A DNA stretch of 64,000 bases, from assembly GCA_022829145.1 (NCBI GenBank), contig CM040765.1, forward strand, positions 17,389,792 through 17,453,791, read 5' to 3'. The notes beneath the pieces were generated by a model, which was not told the origin of the DNA, searched no databases, and saw nothing but the letters and a program-made list of their open reading frames with translations. The stretch's first letter is position 1. Each line of letters begins with the position of its first letter. Shown here one piece after another: positions 34,601-44,550 of the stretch. A program made the translations under genes and the position numbers. This DNA is from Albula goreensis. Lineage: Eukaryota > Chordata > Actinopteri > Albuliformes > Albulidae.

Positions 34601-37600
34601 GTAAAATAAGATCATGAATAGGTTATGATAGAAATTGGTGTGGAGAGCTGTGCCATTTATCCATTAACATCACACTATAAAATGTCATAAGTATTTGTAA
34701 AGCAATAAAAATATACATTATAGTGAGACCAGAGCCCTGGAGTCACACAAATGTGAACTTATGAGGTGTTTATAAGTCAGCTCTGGGACTGTAAACCTCA
34801 TTGTACAAAGGCTTTCATATTGAGGCCAAATCTGGAAAACTTCTAATTTTTTTTGTTTTTTTAGAATTTTGCATCTGTTTGTAATATTTTATATTGGCGG
34901 ATATTCACGTGAATATTTTTATTAACATTACAGAATGTAGGACAGAAATGCCTCTGAAACTTACTGGTTGTTATTTTTTCAATAAAAACTATTAGTCATT
35001 TGTCTGCCATGTTACCTGCCCAAACCCCATCTGAATTCCATTAGTACAATACCACAGGCAGTGAGTCAACCTCTGAGAAAATACCTTAACTTAGTCTGTA
35101 AAAAAAGCTTTTCATACATGGTGCTAAACGTTCTTCCCTATGAAATAAACAAACTAATCGAACAGATCAAATTAAAAAGGAATTTGCAATAACAATAACA
35201 ACGCGGACGTTTGATTATAATAAATGTTGTGGTGTGGGCAGGGGGTCAGGCTTGTTAATCGGAGGTTGCAGGTTTGAATACCGGGTAGGACTGCTGTAGC
35301 ACTGTTAAAAGATGAGTCACTACTTTGTAATTGCCTCAGTACATACGCAGCTGTATTAAAGGAGAGTGTGTAAAACTGTAAACTGTGTAAGTCACTCTGT
35401 GTAAGACTTCCTGCTTAATGCTTGTAACGTGATGTAATAATTATTAGTATAAAACCAGACACCCCCCCCCAATCCCAGTTGGTGGCATGCAGTCAGTGCC
35501 CTGTGGGGGCTACAGGCCCTGTTAAGGGGTGTGGGGGGTAAAGTCTTTTTCATCTGTATTGCCCAGCTCCCTCTTACCTCCCCTCAGAGCCACTGGCACC
35601 CCCCTAGGTCAAAGGTCAAAGGAGGGTGGAGCTCTGGGGCAAACAAGCTTAACAGGACAGACAGAACTACTGTCCTCCAAAGTCACCCCAAATTCTGCCC
35701 TTTATTCACAATTCACTCACAGATTACATCTAAGTAAAACTGTAAGGACACAGCCACAGGTCTTAGCCGTCATCTGTGAGTTTTCCCAATACATTTATCT
35801 AAAATGTGAGAGCAGGTAAACGCCTGGTTTAATTTAATAACTAAGAGCAGAAGTTGCATGGAATACAGAAACAGATACAGATCTCCAGGAACCCTGTTTT
35901 CCAATAAATAAATACAGATTAATTGATTTGCAATATTCTTAGGTGCTGCTGATCTCTGGTTGGATGTACTGCTGTGTGGTTATGCGGTTCTGAAAGTGTC
36001 CTCTCTGTGGTGCTGCTGGCCTAATCCTGCTCTGGACATGTGCCTACTGACTCCTGATAATGCAAAGCACCAGTTAACCAGTCTCTTCAGAGGGTCACTG
36101 TGTGGAAGGACTAAGACACAGCCAGGAGTGTGCTATCCGAGGGTAACACACAGGACTGTTCTGTCTAGTATAAGTGTGAGCTGATGTTGGTGTAAACAGC
36201 TCATTAGCTAATTGAGCTTGGTAGGTCGCAGAAACAAAAACCTGCATACACATGGATATTCAGGCACAAAGACACAGACTGAGAGTCTTGTCCAGAGTGA
36301 TGTAGACTGCTCATATTTTTACACCGTTGATGTTTGCAGTTTGATATTTTACTGAAACAAGTCAGTCTTGTTCAAGGGTAAAATGTTGCGTCCTAAATGG
36401 GAATCAAACCTGCAACCTCAGCAAGCCCAGCAACTCCCTAACCAATACCCTATACTGTATAAAAAACATGACAACAGAGGATGCAAAAGATAAAAAAACA
36501 ATTGTTCCAAAAGAAAAGAACAGTAGGCAGTAAATAAACAAAAACGGCTGGGAAAGGTGTGTGAATGATTAGAAACAGAAACACTGTGGTGAGTGTGCCA
36601 CTGCTCTAGTACTTCCAGATGCTTCCATCCGCCCTGCCTCTGACTTTACTGCTCCTACAGACTTCCTCCCAGAGAGAAGAAAGGACAGGCTGCTGGGATA
36701 GCGATTCAGCCAGGGGGCCTTTTCCTGGGGCCAGGTAGGGCTGGAAATATTTTTACTGCCTAACATTATATCGTTAAAGAAAAATGACAAAGCAGCACAC
36801 ACACTCCCGTACCTCAGCAGACAGAAGCAGCGCTGGGCTCCCGAGGACAGGCGGCAGAAGCCAAAACGCTGTTTGCTCTGGACGTCCGTCAGCACAAAGG
36901 TGAAGTTCTGCCCCAAACCCACTGATAGCCTGAGAGAGGGAGCGAGAGGGAGAGGGGGAGGGAGGGAGAGAGGGAGAGAGGGAGAGAGGATGCTAATGAG
37001 CAAGAAAAAATAAAAACTGTATGCTCTGGAAGAAAAATAGGGGTACAACACATGAACAAAGTAAAGGGGAGAGGGTGAACCCCAAGAACCCACCTGTCTG
37101 TGCTGAAGGGGAAACAGAACCTGGACACGGCCCTCAGAGTCTCCTACAGAGAGAGACAGAGAGGAGCCAGTCAGTAACACTGTTTACCCAATCAGAGTGC
37201 AGCCCTGATAAAGGGGGGAAGAGGAAGGAAGGGGGAGGAGAGAGGGAGGGGAATGGAAAAAGGAAAGAGGAGTCCCTGGTGTTAATAGCCCTCAGGGAAC
37301 CAGCCTAAATGTAGGGGGAACAGAGCGATAGACCTGCCCCAGATTATACGTCCTATAGCTAAGCTGCTGCAGCCTCAGGTACATCAGCAGTGATGACTAC
37401 AGTGCACCAAAGCACCCTGGGAAATGGAGTCCTGGAGAGACCTCCTCAGAAGGGGATACATTGGCTGTTGCCACAGTAGCACACACGCATACATGCGTAC
37501 GCATAATATCTAAGGCATGTAATAAGCTGTAGAAGGTGCTCAGGCTAAGTTTTGGATCAGATCTTAGGTCTGGTGACTAATATGCTGAGGGGAAAAGCAG

Positions 37601-38914
37601 TTTATTTTAACTCGCCCTCCATGAATCTATGATTCCTGGCAAGACTGAGTCAGTTCAGAGTCTGGAGAGTGCATTTACAGGAACCTCTACTCTGGATCAC
37701 AGAGACAGTGTGTGTGGGTAAGTGTGTGTTTATGCATACACACAAAAGCACAAACCAATACAAGCACAGATACACACACACACACACATGCAAACTTCAT
37801 AATTCACATATTTCACAAGTGAATATGACACTTTCTGGGACAACAATAAAAACAGCAGGGAGCAAAACTAAATCAAAATATTCCCCACCTGCTGCAATCT
37901 ATCTACCAGCTCCAATGTGACCCAGTGGAATGTGAAACTGAAAAAAGGCCATCAATACTTCTGTAGAACAAAGACATGCCATTGTCACTGTCTGTGCAGC
38001 AGAAGGACAGTATGGCAGACCTAGCTGCTGTTGGCTGGACCCTGCACTCCCTGTACCAATGATACACAATTATCTGGTGAGTGACACATGCGCTTGAAGC
38101 TGCACCGCATCGATATTTACAGGATTCATTTCCTAAGCTGACGCAATGAGTGACTTACTCATTCACATCATATCCTTCTAAAGCTACAGGAGGTGAGAGT
38201 GTGGTGTAATGGTTAGAGAGCTGGACTTTTTCTCAGAGGCTGCAGGTTTGATTCCCTGATGAGGTACTGCCATTGCAGCCTCACATTCTATGCTCCACCT
38301 AAATTACTTAAGTCAATATCCAGCCATACAAATGAACAGTGTGTTATAATGTTAGCTGTGTACGTCGAGCTGGACACAAGCTGCTCAGGTTAATTGCTTT
38401 GCTCAAGAGTACAAGAGGAGTGGCTCTCAAAACACAACTTTGCCAAACGCTCTTTGTTCTCTCTGCGCCAGAACACAGCCAAGCCGAGGCAGTGAGTCAC
38501 GTTTCATTAAAAAAAAAAAAAAATCTACTTAAACTTTCTAAACTGTTCTTTTTAACTGTTGTACATGAAGCCACAACAAAAGGGGAGTGCAGGGGCCTAG
38601 CTGCTTTAGTAATTACACAGGAAGCTTTGCGGACCTCACACAGACACACACACATCTGAAGGACCTCTAATTTATACCCAAGCAATGAAGAAATGCTGGA
38701 TAGGAGTGCCAGTAAAATTAACAGTCGTCTATAAGGGGCACCCAGAGCTAATTAACGCTAATGGGAGGGTGTGTGTGCGTCTACGTGCAGACATGACTGT
38801 GATGGGTTTCATATCGGTGTGCATGTATCTCCAAACATAAATGCAGTCTCTGCCAGGCCCAAATGCACTGAGAAAACATCCTCAGAGCTGCACAACAAAC
38901 ACAGAGGCTGGAAA

Positions 38915-39003
<89 letters not shown>

Positions 39004-42000
39004 ACACCTAGGTATATACACTTTGTCACACCAGTCAGAATGGAGCTGAAGCCTGCAGTTGAGGCACTTGAAGAAGCTTAGGGTACAACTGTTTTTCATC
39101 TGATGCTGTTTTTATTTAGTTAATTTGTTTATTAGCAATCGAGTGTGGAGCACTGCTGATGTGATTTAGTGTATGATAATTAGTGAAAAGTAATTGACTG
39201 AAGAGACTCATTTGTAAACAATCAGATGGATCCTTCAGACAGGAGCTTAAATGTTTCCCTGGGGACCCATTTTGCCAGTGCACAGGTCAGTCCTCTGTAT
39301 TAAAGATTGAATAGCAACCCAGAACCAGTCTGAAACCTTTCAATTCAATTTCTTGAGCTTTGACCATTGAGCTCAGTGTCTTGAGAGGATGGGAGTTAAC
39401 CCTTTGGTCTTGTTAAATTTTTCATCAAGTGAAACAAAAATAAAATAGCGAGCAGCACAAGGGAAACAGAGAGGCAAGCAAGGAGAGCCCTGGGGTCTTT
39501 AATTCAGCAGTGTCAGGGACAGCATAGTTTCACTGGGGTGTCCATGTTTCCATGGCTACTGGAAAAGACTGTAATGTCCATTAGTGGACATATCTATGCT
39601 CTAGATCAGAGTCTGTTCTTCAGTGTATGTCCTTTAACATGCTACAACATTATCTTGAAAAATCTAGGGTTAACTGCCCAGGATGAATCAAACTATGTGC
39701 TCATACTGCTACAGAGCAATGCACACAACTTTATTATGCCAAGAGCTCAGATACTTGTTTGGACACAAAACACAAGACAGTAAGCCGTGTGTCTGCTGTG
39801 TGTCTGGATAATAAAACAAAGAGCGGGAAAAAAACCCAGCAGCAAAGGGCTCTGTTGGTTCTGTAATGGTGCGGGACACTGGCTTGGTTTAGGGTTCTGT
39901 AATGGTGCGGGACACTGGCTTGGTTTAGGGTTCTGTAATGGTGCAGGACACTGGCTTGTTTTGGGGTTCTGTAATGGTGCGGGACGCTGGCTTGGTTCAG
40001 GTGAACTCACACTCTCAGGTGGATGCCAAACCTCTGTTATTGCTACTGAGTGACTGTCACCACATGTTAACGTACTTCTTTCCTGCAGGGAGGAGCGCCT
40101 TTCTAGATGACAATGCCTCCATCCACGGAGCATGTGCATCTACCAAGTGGAAGAGCATGACACTGATGACATCACTGTGTCACAGACTCCTCTGTCCTCC
40201 AGCTGGAATCCAGTCCGGCATTCCTGGGATACTCCATCAACTAACAGTGAGTTGACTGACTCTCTTGCGGATAAGGGATGATTCTATAGCACGGGAAAAC
40301 AGACTGTGCTGGTGGTGGCTGTATTTCGCATCGGTGGTAAATTTAGTTTTTTTGTCCCAACACCCACAGGTCAGAACACCGTTGCTGCATAATGCTCTGT
40401 ACTGTTTGCTTATCAAGTTCATTACCATTACTGACACTTTTATCCAAGGTGACTTTCAGTTGATTAGGCTAACCAAGGGCCAATCCTCCCAGGGAGCAAT
40501 GTGGGGTGAAGGGTCTTGCTCAAGGGCCCAACAGCAGTGGTGTACTTGCTGTGGCTGGACTGGGGCTTGAACCAACAACCTCAAGGGTCCCAGTCATGTA
40601 CCTTAGCCACTAGACTACAGGCTGCCCCAAATTAAACTTCACAGTAAGCGCCTAGAAGCTCATCTGCATAGCAGAGTGTTGTGTTGGAAATGTTTACAGG
40701 AAATATCAATCTTCCCAGAAAAAGATAACACTGTCTTGTAAATGATTTATATATTGTGCACATTCCCATCTCATCTGTGAGCACTGTAACCTACCAAATT
40801 ATGTCAACAACATTTTCTGTAATGATTAATTAAAAAGTTATTAAAGCTTTACTAATCATCTACTACCTGAGAGTATTGTTTAGAATTAGTAACGAAAAAC
40901 CAAAAGAACAAAGTGGATTACAGGGGAATAAGGTCACCGGGAAGTTCTGCTTTTCATTTTAAAATATCTTTTCTTCCCTCTCTTCCCCCTCCTCCACAAC
41001 AAGTTTTACTGTGACAGACCTTGCTGTGTGGTTCTGAAACCAGCCTGGCCATAGTTACCCCCTTCCCTGATCAAAAGACAACCATGCAGGGCTGGGAGAG
41101 GAGAGGGGAGGGAAGGAGAGGAGAGGAGAGGAGGTGGAGGAGGTGGAGGAGGAGGTGGTGAGATGAACGGTACCCAAAGGGAAATCTGAGGCTTCTTTCT
41201 ACTCTAAACACTGATATGCAAAAACAGACCTTCAGAAAATCATAAAATCTGAACCAACACTTAAAGGTTAACTTACAGGTACTGCTCATCCTAGAGAGAG
41301 AGGGGGTAGAGGGAAAGAGAGGGAAAGCAGGATGGAGAGAAAGTGTGGCAGAAGGGAAGAGAGGAGAGGTAATTGCACATTCCTCACCTGGTCAGAGAAA
41401 TCCTCTGGGAACTGTCTCTCCAGCTGCGGCTCTGTAAATAATTGACAGATGATATTATATTAATATTAATTGGTTTTGGATTGGTGAGTACAGTGCTTTA
41501 ATATTTAATAGCGGAGGTGAGAGGGACTCTGAGCATTGGGGGTGAGGGGAGGTTGGTTAGGAGCGCTGGTCTGTCCTTTCAGCCAGTGAGAGGTTCCCCG
41601 GCAGTGAGATCCAGAGTGTAATCTCAGCACACTCTCACGCCTCGGGGAAATGTTTGCTGTCGTGCTGGCTGCAGGATGCAGTAGCTGGTTCCTCCTCGGC
41701 TTTCCCCTGCAGAGGTCCATTCTCCCAGCCTCTCAGGGCTGTGTCAGAGCCGCTCTTATTTTGGATTTTTTTGTGTTACTGAGGTCATGTGAGGCACAGC
41801 AACCAATCAGAGATGTTTCCTTACCAGCGTCTGTGGCCACAGGACGTGTGACCTCCACAAACACCTCAAACGTCGACTCTGGGTTCTCCCTGGAACACAC
41901 AGGGGTCAGAGTGCAAAGGTCAACAGGGTTCACTGAACAGAGCAGCAGTGGGTCCCTGAGTCAAAGCTACAGCCATTAAAGACCCTCCAGCCAGTTTTAC

Positions 42001-43516
42001 TTCCTGGTTTTCTTCCGCTTTTTTCAGTAACTTTATGAACATTATAGCTATGTCACATCTGTAATAAGTACAAGAACGTATGTAATGGCACATGAAAAAT
42101 AATTTTGGGGGGAGTAAGAACATTGTAAAATCCTTGTGCAACACCATTTAATAAAGACTGAAGGGTGTGTGACCATACACTTATGCTACACTCGTGTAAT
42201 AATATGAAATTCAATCATGTTCACTAGTATACAGTCTGTTCCTCTAAATTAAGGCAAGGGCTGTGGGCGCTTCTCGCTAAGATGCTATTAATAGAACCGC
42301 AGGCCAGGGAATACTGACAGCTGCAATGAACCCTCATATGACTGGTTAAAATTAATATTGAACCAGTAACTGCTGACCTGATTAGTTAAAGTAACAGTCA
42401 ATGGACTTTTTAACGCCAAAACGTTATGATTTTATTATAACTCACTTTAAAGACACTGGTTATTTCCACGATTATATTTGACTTCTACAGATATACAGTT
42501 GAACAGTCACTATAAGCAGGCTCTGAACCCTGACCACAGTAAAAAATCCATCTTATAAACATTTTTATGGAGTCAGCATAGTACATACTATTACAGTAAA
42601 AGGTAATCTCAGATCAGTAAACCAATTGCAAAACACTTTGCCCTTGCATAAGGGGGAAAAAGCTAGACATAAATTAATTTGCCTTGATTGCTTATTTTTT
42701 GACAAATTCATTTAGGACCATACGCTCTTCAGAAAACTTCAACACATATTTTAAAACGCAAGAGCTCTAGATTTCAGAAGTTCAATGTCACGCAAGTAAT
42801 CAGCAGCAAGTCATTCGGTCGAGTCTGTTATTCTGCAAGAAGTTATTTACAAGAGTCATGATGACCTCGGATCTTCAACCGCTTTGCTTTGAAAGCCAGA
42901 AATACGAAACCCACAGCGTTGTGTGCGACGCCTACAAAACAAGCAAATGTAGCAATGACAATAGCCACACTGTTTCCCTCGTCCAGTCAGTCCGGAAGCA
43001 AACTTTACACATTGTATTTCTGAAGATATTCTGGGGCCAACTAATTTGTCGCAAACTGAGATGTTCAATAGACATATTTCGACAGATGACCCACACAAGC
43101 ATTATGCTTTGCCACCACCAAAAAATAAATAACAAGTGTAAATCTCCTAGCGGTTGAGTATGTGAAACCAGTTAAGGAGACAGTCCCCTCGGTGGTGATC
43201 AAAGTTTCGCAGGTGTCAGTGAACTGAATTTTGATTATCTAGAACCGAAACAAGTGTGCCTACACTCCAAAAAGTCGGGGAATTTTAAAGTTACGAATGC
43301 AACGGACCACTCAAATGCATCGTAAACGCCCCAAACTCATGTCCAAACTAATGGTCTTTAAATATGCATTAACCGTCCATTAGAAAAGTTCCGCCTGGTT
43401 CGCAACAAGTAGCCTATCCTTTCGGTACTATTCCACAACTTCCTAGATATTGTGAAACAAATTTTGTGAAACAAAAATAGAGAATACAAAGACCCTTACT
43501 TGATCCGAGACCCCAT
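25310..43516 (-). CDS. dennd1a: DENN domain-containing protein 1A (connecdenn 1), 22 coding exons
   Basis: Guanine nucleotide exchange factor for Rab35 on clathrin-coated and recycling membranes. Coding exons in transcript order: 43516-43500, 41889-41825, 41431-41388, 37143-37094, 36929-36813, 34268-34199, 33995-33916, 33593-33540, 33404-33295, 33051-32951, 31583-31538, 31438-31337, 30431-30306, 28371-28271, 27832-27745, 27638-27598, 27492-27421, 27110-27054, 26932-26825, 26608-26553, 26378-26138, 25840-25310. Phases agree when one base is restored in three exons; 759 residues result (human about 1009), the shortfall being in the tail. The uDENN-DENN-dDENN module fills about residues 10-390, with [61 protein letters not shown] and [16 protein letters not shown]. 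The tail has [15 protein letters not shown] (clathrin-box-like), DPF (AP-2-type) and ends RQWETFD. Oddities: three one-base losses and a tandem-copied donor after exon 6. Confidence 0.97.
26138..26378 (-). CDS. dennd1a: dennd1a coding exon 21: DLLGDIF region
   Basis: Donor CACCAG|GTCAGAG. I chose acceptor GGTCACAG ending at 26379, seven bases inside another AG, because only this one continues the frame as [19 protein letters not shown]. It encodes [17 protein letters not shown], matching DLLEDVFSNL of mammals. Confidence 0.85.
26553..26608 (-). CDS. dennd1a: dennd1a coding exon 20 (56 bp)
   Basis: Minus-strand acceptor CTCCCTCCTCAG and donor GTAAGAAC. It encodes [18 protein letters not shown]. 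Little family conservation is seen, but the phases fit both neighbours. Confidence 0.7.
26825..26932 (-). CDS. dennd1a: dennd1a coding exon 19 (108 bp)
   Basis: Acceptor CCAATCAG, donor GTGGGT. It encodes [16 protein letters not shown] and continues to EQFRQ, aligning with the mammalian DIAENG segment after the KNRLKQK helix. Confidence 0.85.
27054..27110 (-). CDS. dennd1a: dennd1a coding exon 18: basic helix
   Basis: Acceptor CTTTTCACAG, donor GTCACT. It encodes [19 protein letters not shown], almost identical to the mammalian protein. Confidence 0.95.
27421..27492 (-). CDS. dennd1a: dennd1a coding exon 17
   Basis: Acceptor GTCCCACAG, donor GTGAGT. It encodes [18 protein letters not shown] and continues KNVYKF, highly conserved. 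Confidence 0.95.
27598..27638 (-). CDS. dennd1a: dennd1a coding exon 16 (41 bp)
   Basis: Acceptor CCCTCTACAG, donor GTAACG. It encodes [13 protein letters not shown] after a split Gly codon, matching [13 protein letters not shown]. Confidence 0.94.
27745..27832 (-). CDS. dennd1a: dennd1a coding exon 15: dDENN end
   Basis: Acceptor TTCCTGCAG, donor GTGAGT. It encodes [19 protein letters not shown] and [10 protein letters not shown], very close to mammals. Confidence 0.95.
27936..28260. repeat. Imperfect (TG)n tract, (CA)n on the dennd1a sense strand
   Basis: About 325 bp of interrupted TG/GAGTG repeats, beginning ten bases after the exon 14 donor in transcript sense. Confidence 0.92.
28271..28371 (-). 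CDS. dennd1a: dennd1a coding exon 14: dDENN, with one-base loss
   Basis: Acceptor CATTATTTAG, donor GTACGA. It encodes [18 protein letters not shown] and [13 protein letters not shown]. The expected FKQ end needs five T in transcript sense, but only four are present (A run at 28277-28280), so the exon is 101 instead of 102 bases and frameshifts. Confidence 0.92.
30018..30053. repeat. (TG)n microsatellite
   Basis: About 17 TG units in a dennd1a intron. Confidence 0.9.
30306..30431 (-). CDS. dennd1a: dennd1a coding exon 13: DENN core end
   Basis: Acceptor CACATGCAG, donor GTGAGT. It encodes [20 protein letters not shown] and [20 protein letters not shown], nearly identical to mammals. Confidence 0.96.
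31337..31438 (-). CDS. dennd1a: dennd1a coding exon 12: DENN core
   Basis: Acceptor CCTGTGCAG, donor GTGCGT. It encodes [20 protein letters not shown] and [14 protein letters not shown]. This part of the DENN fold takes part in Rab35 binding in the family. Confidence 0.96.
31538..31583 (-). CDS. dennd1a: dennd1a coding exon 11 (46 bp)
   Basis: Acceptor TCTGTTACAG, donor GTAGGA. It encodes [15 protein letters not shown] after a split Cys codon. Confidence 0.95.
31622..31871. repeat. (CA)n/(TG)n compound tract near the exon 11 acceptor
   Basis: About 250 bp of CA repeats with small interruptions. On the dennd1a sense strand this is (TG)n ending about 40 bases before the acceptor at 31584. Confidence 0.95.
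32951..33051 (-). CDS. dennd1a: dennd1a coding exon 10: DENN core
   Basis: Acceptor GTTTTCAG, donor GTGAGT. It encodes [20 protein letters not shown] and [13 protein letters not shown], diagnostic of the connecdenn family. Confidence 0.97.
33295..33404 (-). CDS. dennd1a: dennd1a coding exon 9: DENN core, with one-base loss
   Basis: Acceptor CTTTCACAG, donor GTGAGT. It begins [10 protein letters not shown], then loses one base (plus strand C at 33375 where CC is expected) before [20 protein letters not shown] and ends SRLST. With one base restored the exon is 37 codons and matches mammals throughout. Confidence 0.93.
33413..33460. repeat. (GACA)n and (GA)n microsatellite
   Basis: About seven GACA/CAGA units then GA repeats, directly upstream of exon 9 in transcript sense. 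Confidence 0.9.
33540..33593 (-). CDS. dennd1a: dennd1a coding exon 8 (54 bp)
   Basis: Acceptor GCCTTTAAG, donor GTGAGT. It encodes [18 protein letters not shown], matching HSYFTVPDTRELPSIPEN. Confidence 0.94.
33916..33995 (-). CDS. dennd1a: dennd1a coding exon 7, with one-base loss
   Basis: Acceptor GTGCTGTCAG, donor GTGAGT. It encodes [20 protein letters not shown], then one base is missing (plus-strand CCC 33936-33938 where CCCC is expected) before VPVHLSV. Length is 80 instead of 81. Confidence 0.9.
34090..34205 (-). repeat. 32-bp tandem repeat carrying copies of the dennd1a exon 6 donor
   Basis: The plus-strand motif CACCTGG recurs at 34132, 34164 and 34196, with a diverged copy at 34100, an exact 32-bp period. 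In transcript sense each of three copies reads CCAG|GTGAGTGAACAGGT, a near-perfect splice donor. The copy nearest the exon is the one used in the reading frame. Confidence 0.93.
34199..34268 (-). CDS. dennd1a: dennd1a coding exon 6 (70 bp)
   Basis: Acceptor CTCCTGCTCAG, donor CCAG|GTGAGT. It encodes [20 protein letters not shown] and KSQ after a split Ser codon, matching [19 protein letters not shown]. Confidence 0.96.
35238..35410 (+). repeat. tRNA-derived SINE copy
   Basis: Contains 'GGAGGTTGCAGGTTTGAATA' (B box), 'CAGTACATACGCAGCTGTAT' and 'TGTGTAAGTCACTCTGTGTA' in the order seen in the other SINE copies. Confidence 0.6.
36346..36463 (-). repeat. tRNA-derived SINE head, reverse
   Basis: The plus-strand GGAATCAAACCTGCAACCTC (36400-36419) is the inverted B box and AACTCCCTAACCAATACCCT the inverted A-box half. 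The complement reads like the head at 38,193. Confidence 0.65.
36813..36929 (-). CDS. dennd1a: dennd1a coding exon 5: uDENN
   Basis: Acceptor CTCTCTCAG behind a strong polypyrimidine tract (plus-strand GGGAGA repeats at 36,931-36,990), donor GTACGG. It encodes [20 protein letters not shown] and [18 protein letters not shown], nearly identical to mammals. Confidence 0.96.
37094..37143 (-). CDS. dennd1a: dennd1a coding exon 4 (50 bp)
   Basis: Acceptor CTCTCTGTAG, donor GTGGGT. It encodes [16 protein letters not shown], aligning residue for residue with EVLQTLTKFCFPFYVD. Confidence 0.94.
38193..38345 (+). repeat. tRNA-derived SINE
   Basis: The A-box-like TGGTGTAATGGTTAGAGAG and B box GGTTTGATTCC (38245-38255, close to GGTTCGANTCC) are spaced as in a tRNA promoter, followed by CAATATCCAGCCATACAAAT. 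Confidence 0.75.
38916..39001. repeat. (CA)n microsatellite
   Basis: About 42 uninterrupted CA units. Confidence 0.95.
39857..40000 (+). repeat. 36-bp minisatellite, four copies
   Basis: The unit GGTTCTGTAATGGTGCGGGA... starts at 39857, 39893, 39929 and 39965. The 36-bp period keeps a frame open, which explains the repeated [12 protein letters not shown]-like open frame; it is not a gene. Confidence 0.93.
40425..40625 (+). repeat. Short fish repeat element (tRNA-like)
   Basis: Contains TTTTATCCAAGGTGACTTTC, GGGAGCAATGTGGGGTGAAG, GTCTTGCTCAAGGGCCCAAC and GGGGCTTGAACCAACAACCT, a common dispersed teleost element. A fragment of it lies reversed at 1,490-1,625. Confidence 0.75.
41388..41431 (-). 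CDS. dennd1a: dennd1a coding exon 3 (44 bp)
   Basis: Acceptor ATTATTTACAG, donor GTGAGG. It encodes [15 protein letters not shown], matching DPEVQRQFPEDYSDQ. Confidence 0.94.
41825..41889 (-). CDS. dennd1a: dennd1a coding exon 2 (65 bp)
   Basis: Acceptor GTGTGTTCCAG, donor GTAAGG. It encodes [20 protein letters not shown], matching NPETTFEVYVEV of mammals. Confidence 0.95.
43500..43516 (-). CDS. dennd1a: dennd1a first coding exon (17 bp)
   Basis: ATG at 43516-43514, then MGSRI and a split Lys codon before donor GTAAGG. MGSRIK is the exact mammalian N-terminus, so the start is secure. Confidence 0.95.
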
Positions 43517-43589
43517 TTTCAGGTTCGACAAAATCCAAGTTAGTCTCACACCGGACAGCCGGGTGTGAACCCGTGATTATAGCGGTTTT

Positions 43590-43680
43590 AAAACTATTAA
43601 TTGGTCAGAGTCCCAAATAGCGCCATAGCAAATCACAGCGCTACCACTTTTGTGAATTGTGGGAATTGTAGTTTTCCAGT
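43590..43680 (-). promoter_or_regulatory. Probable dennd1a core promoter
   Basis: In dennd1a sense there is ACTACAATTCCCACA (43672-43658), the ZNF143/THAP11-type motif frequent in constitutive vertebrate promoters, followed by a CCAAT box (plus-strand ATTGG near 43,601). Both lie within 160 bases of the start codon. Confidence 0.6.
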
Positions 43681-44492
43681 AGAATGCACTGTTCAAGTGC
43701 ATGGAGAGTTAACATGGAAATAACTACATGTACCACAAAGCCAATCATCGCCGTCGTGTAAAATGTCCCGTGATACAGATGGGGGTGAACGCTCGCTGGT
43801 TGCGAAAACAAAACTTCTGCTGGAATGTAGAAGATACAGAGAAAAAATGCAATGAACCACAGAGCGATTGGGAAGTGGTTGAACTCCAGGGTTAACGGTT
43901 ATCACACTGTAGGACGTGCTGAGACGCGTGTAGAGCGGATTGTGACAGGTTTCTCTTTTTCCCTTGCACCCTTGACTCTCATGAGACTAGTTTTATAGTT
44001 TCATTTCATGAGAAGCAAGCAAATGTAGTGACATGCTAATAATCATGTAAGCTGCCTCAAACGACGATCGAGAAAAGTCGAGTATTTGCAAACAGGAGTT
44101 TTTTTGTCTCATGGTTGTGACACCGCCCTTCACTCTTCATGGGGAATATTACTAAACTGGAATATTAGATTATATCATGTTTTACACATCATCACGGGTC
44201 TGAGGCTCACTGAAGTGAGAGCTCTGCACAAAAATAGTACAGAAAAGATATTCTGCTGAAAATCATTACTTTGTGCCACCAGTAATACTGGCAAAACAGT
44301 GCTGTTTTTGAAGTCACATTCGGTTTCCAACAGGATGGTATCCAAACTCTATGTTTTGAAGGTAAAAAGACTATTCTCTTTTTCTCTCATGTTTTTTTCA
44401 ATTCAATTACAGTGCTTTATTGGCATAGCCTATATTCAAATACATTTTGCCATAGCATACAATATAATTATAAAACAACTGTCAACAATACA

Positions 44493-44550
44493 CTCTCTCT
44501 CTCTGTGTCTCTCTCTCTCTCTCCCTCTCTCTCTCTCTTGCTCTCTTGCT
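44493..44550. repeat. (CT)n tract
   Basis: Imperfect CTCTCTCT run of about 55 bp. Confidence 0.85.

Larger units (their letters stand above)
37144..41387. other. Large dennd1a intron 3
   Basis: No coding sequence supported. It contains CA/TG microsatellites, a SINE, a 36-bp minisatellite, a second short repeat element and a purine-rich G-run tract near 41.1 kb. Confidence 0.8.

Noticed and set aside
41277-41290. Possible 14-bp dennd1a microexon reading DEQY between AG and GT
   Set aside because: It would put exon 4 out of frame, and joining exon 3 directly to exon 4 aligns residue for residue with mammalian DENND1A.
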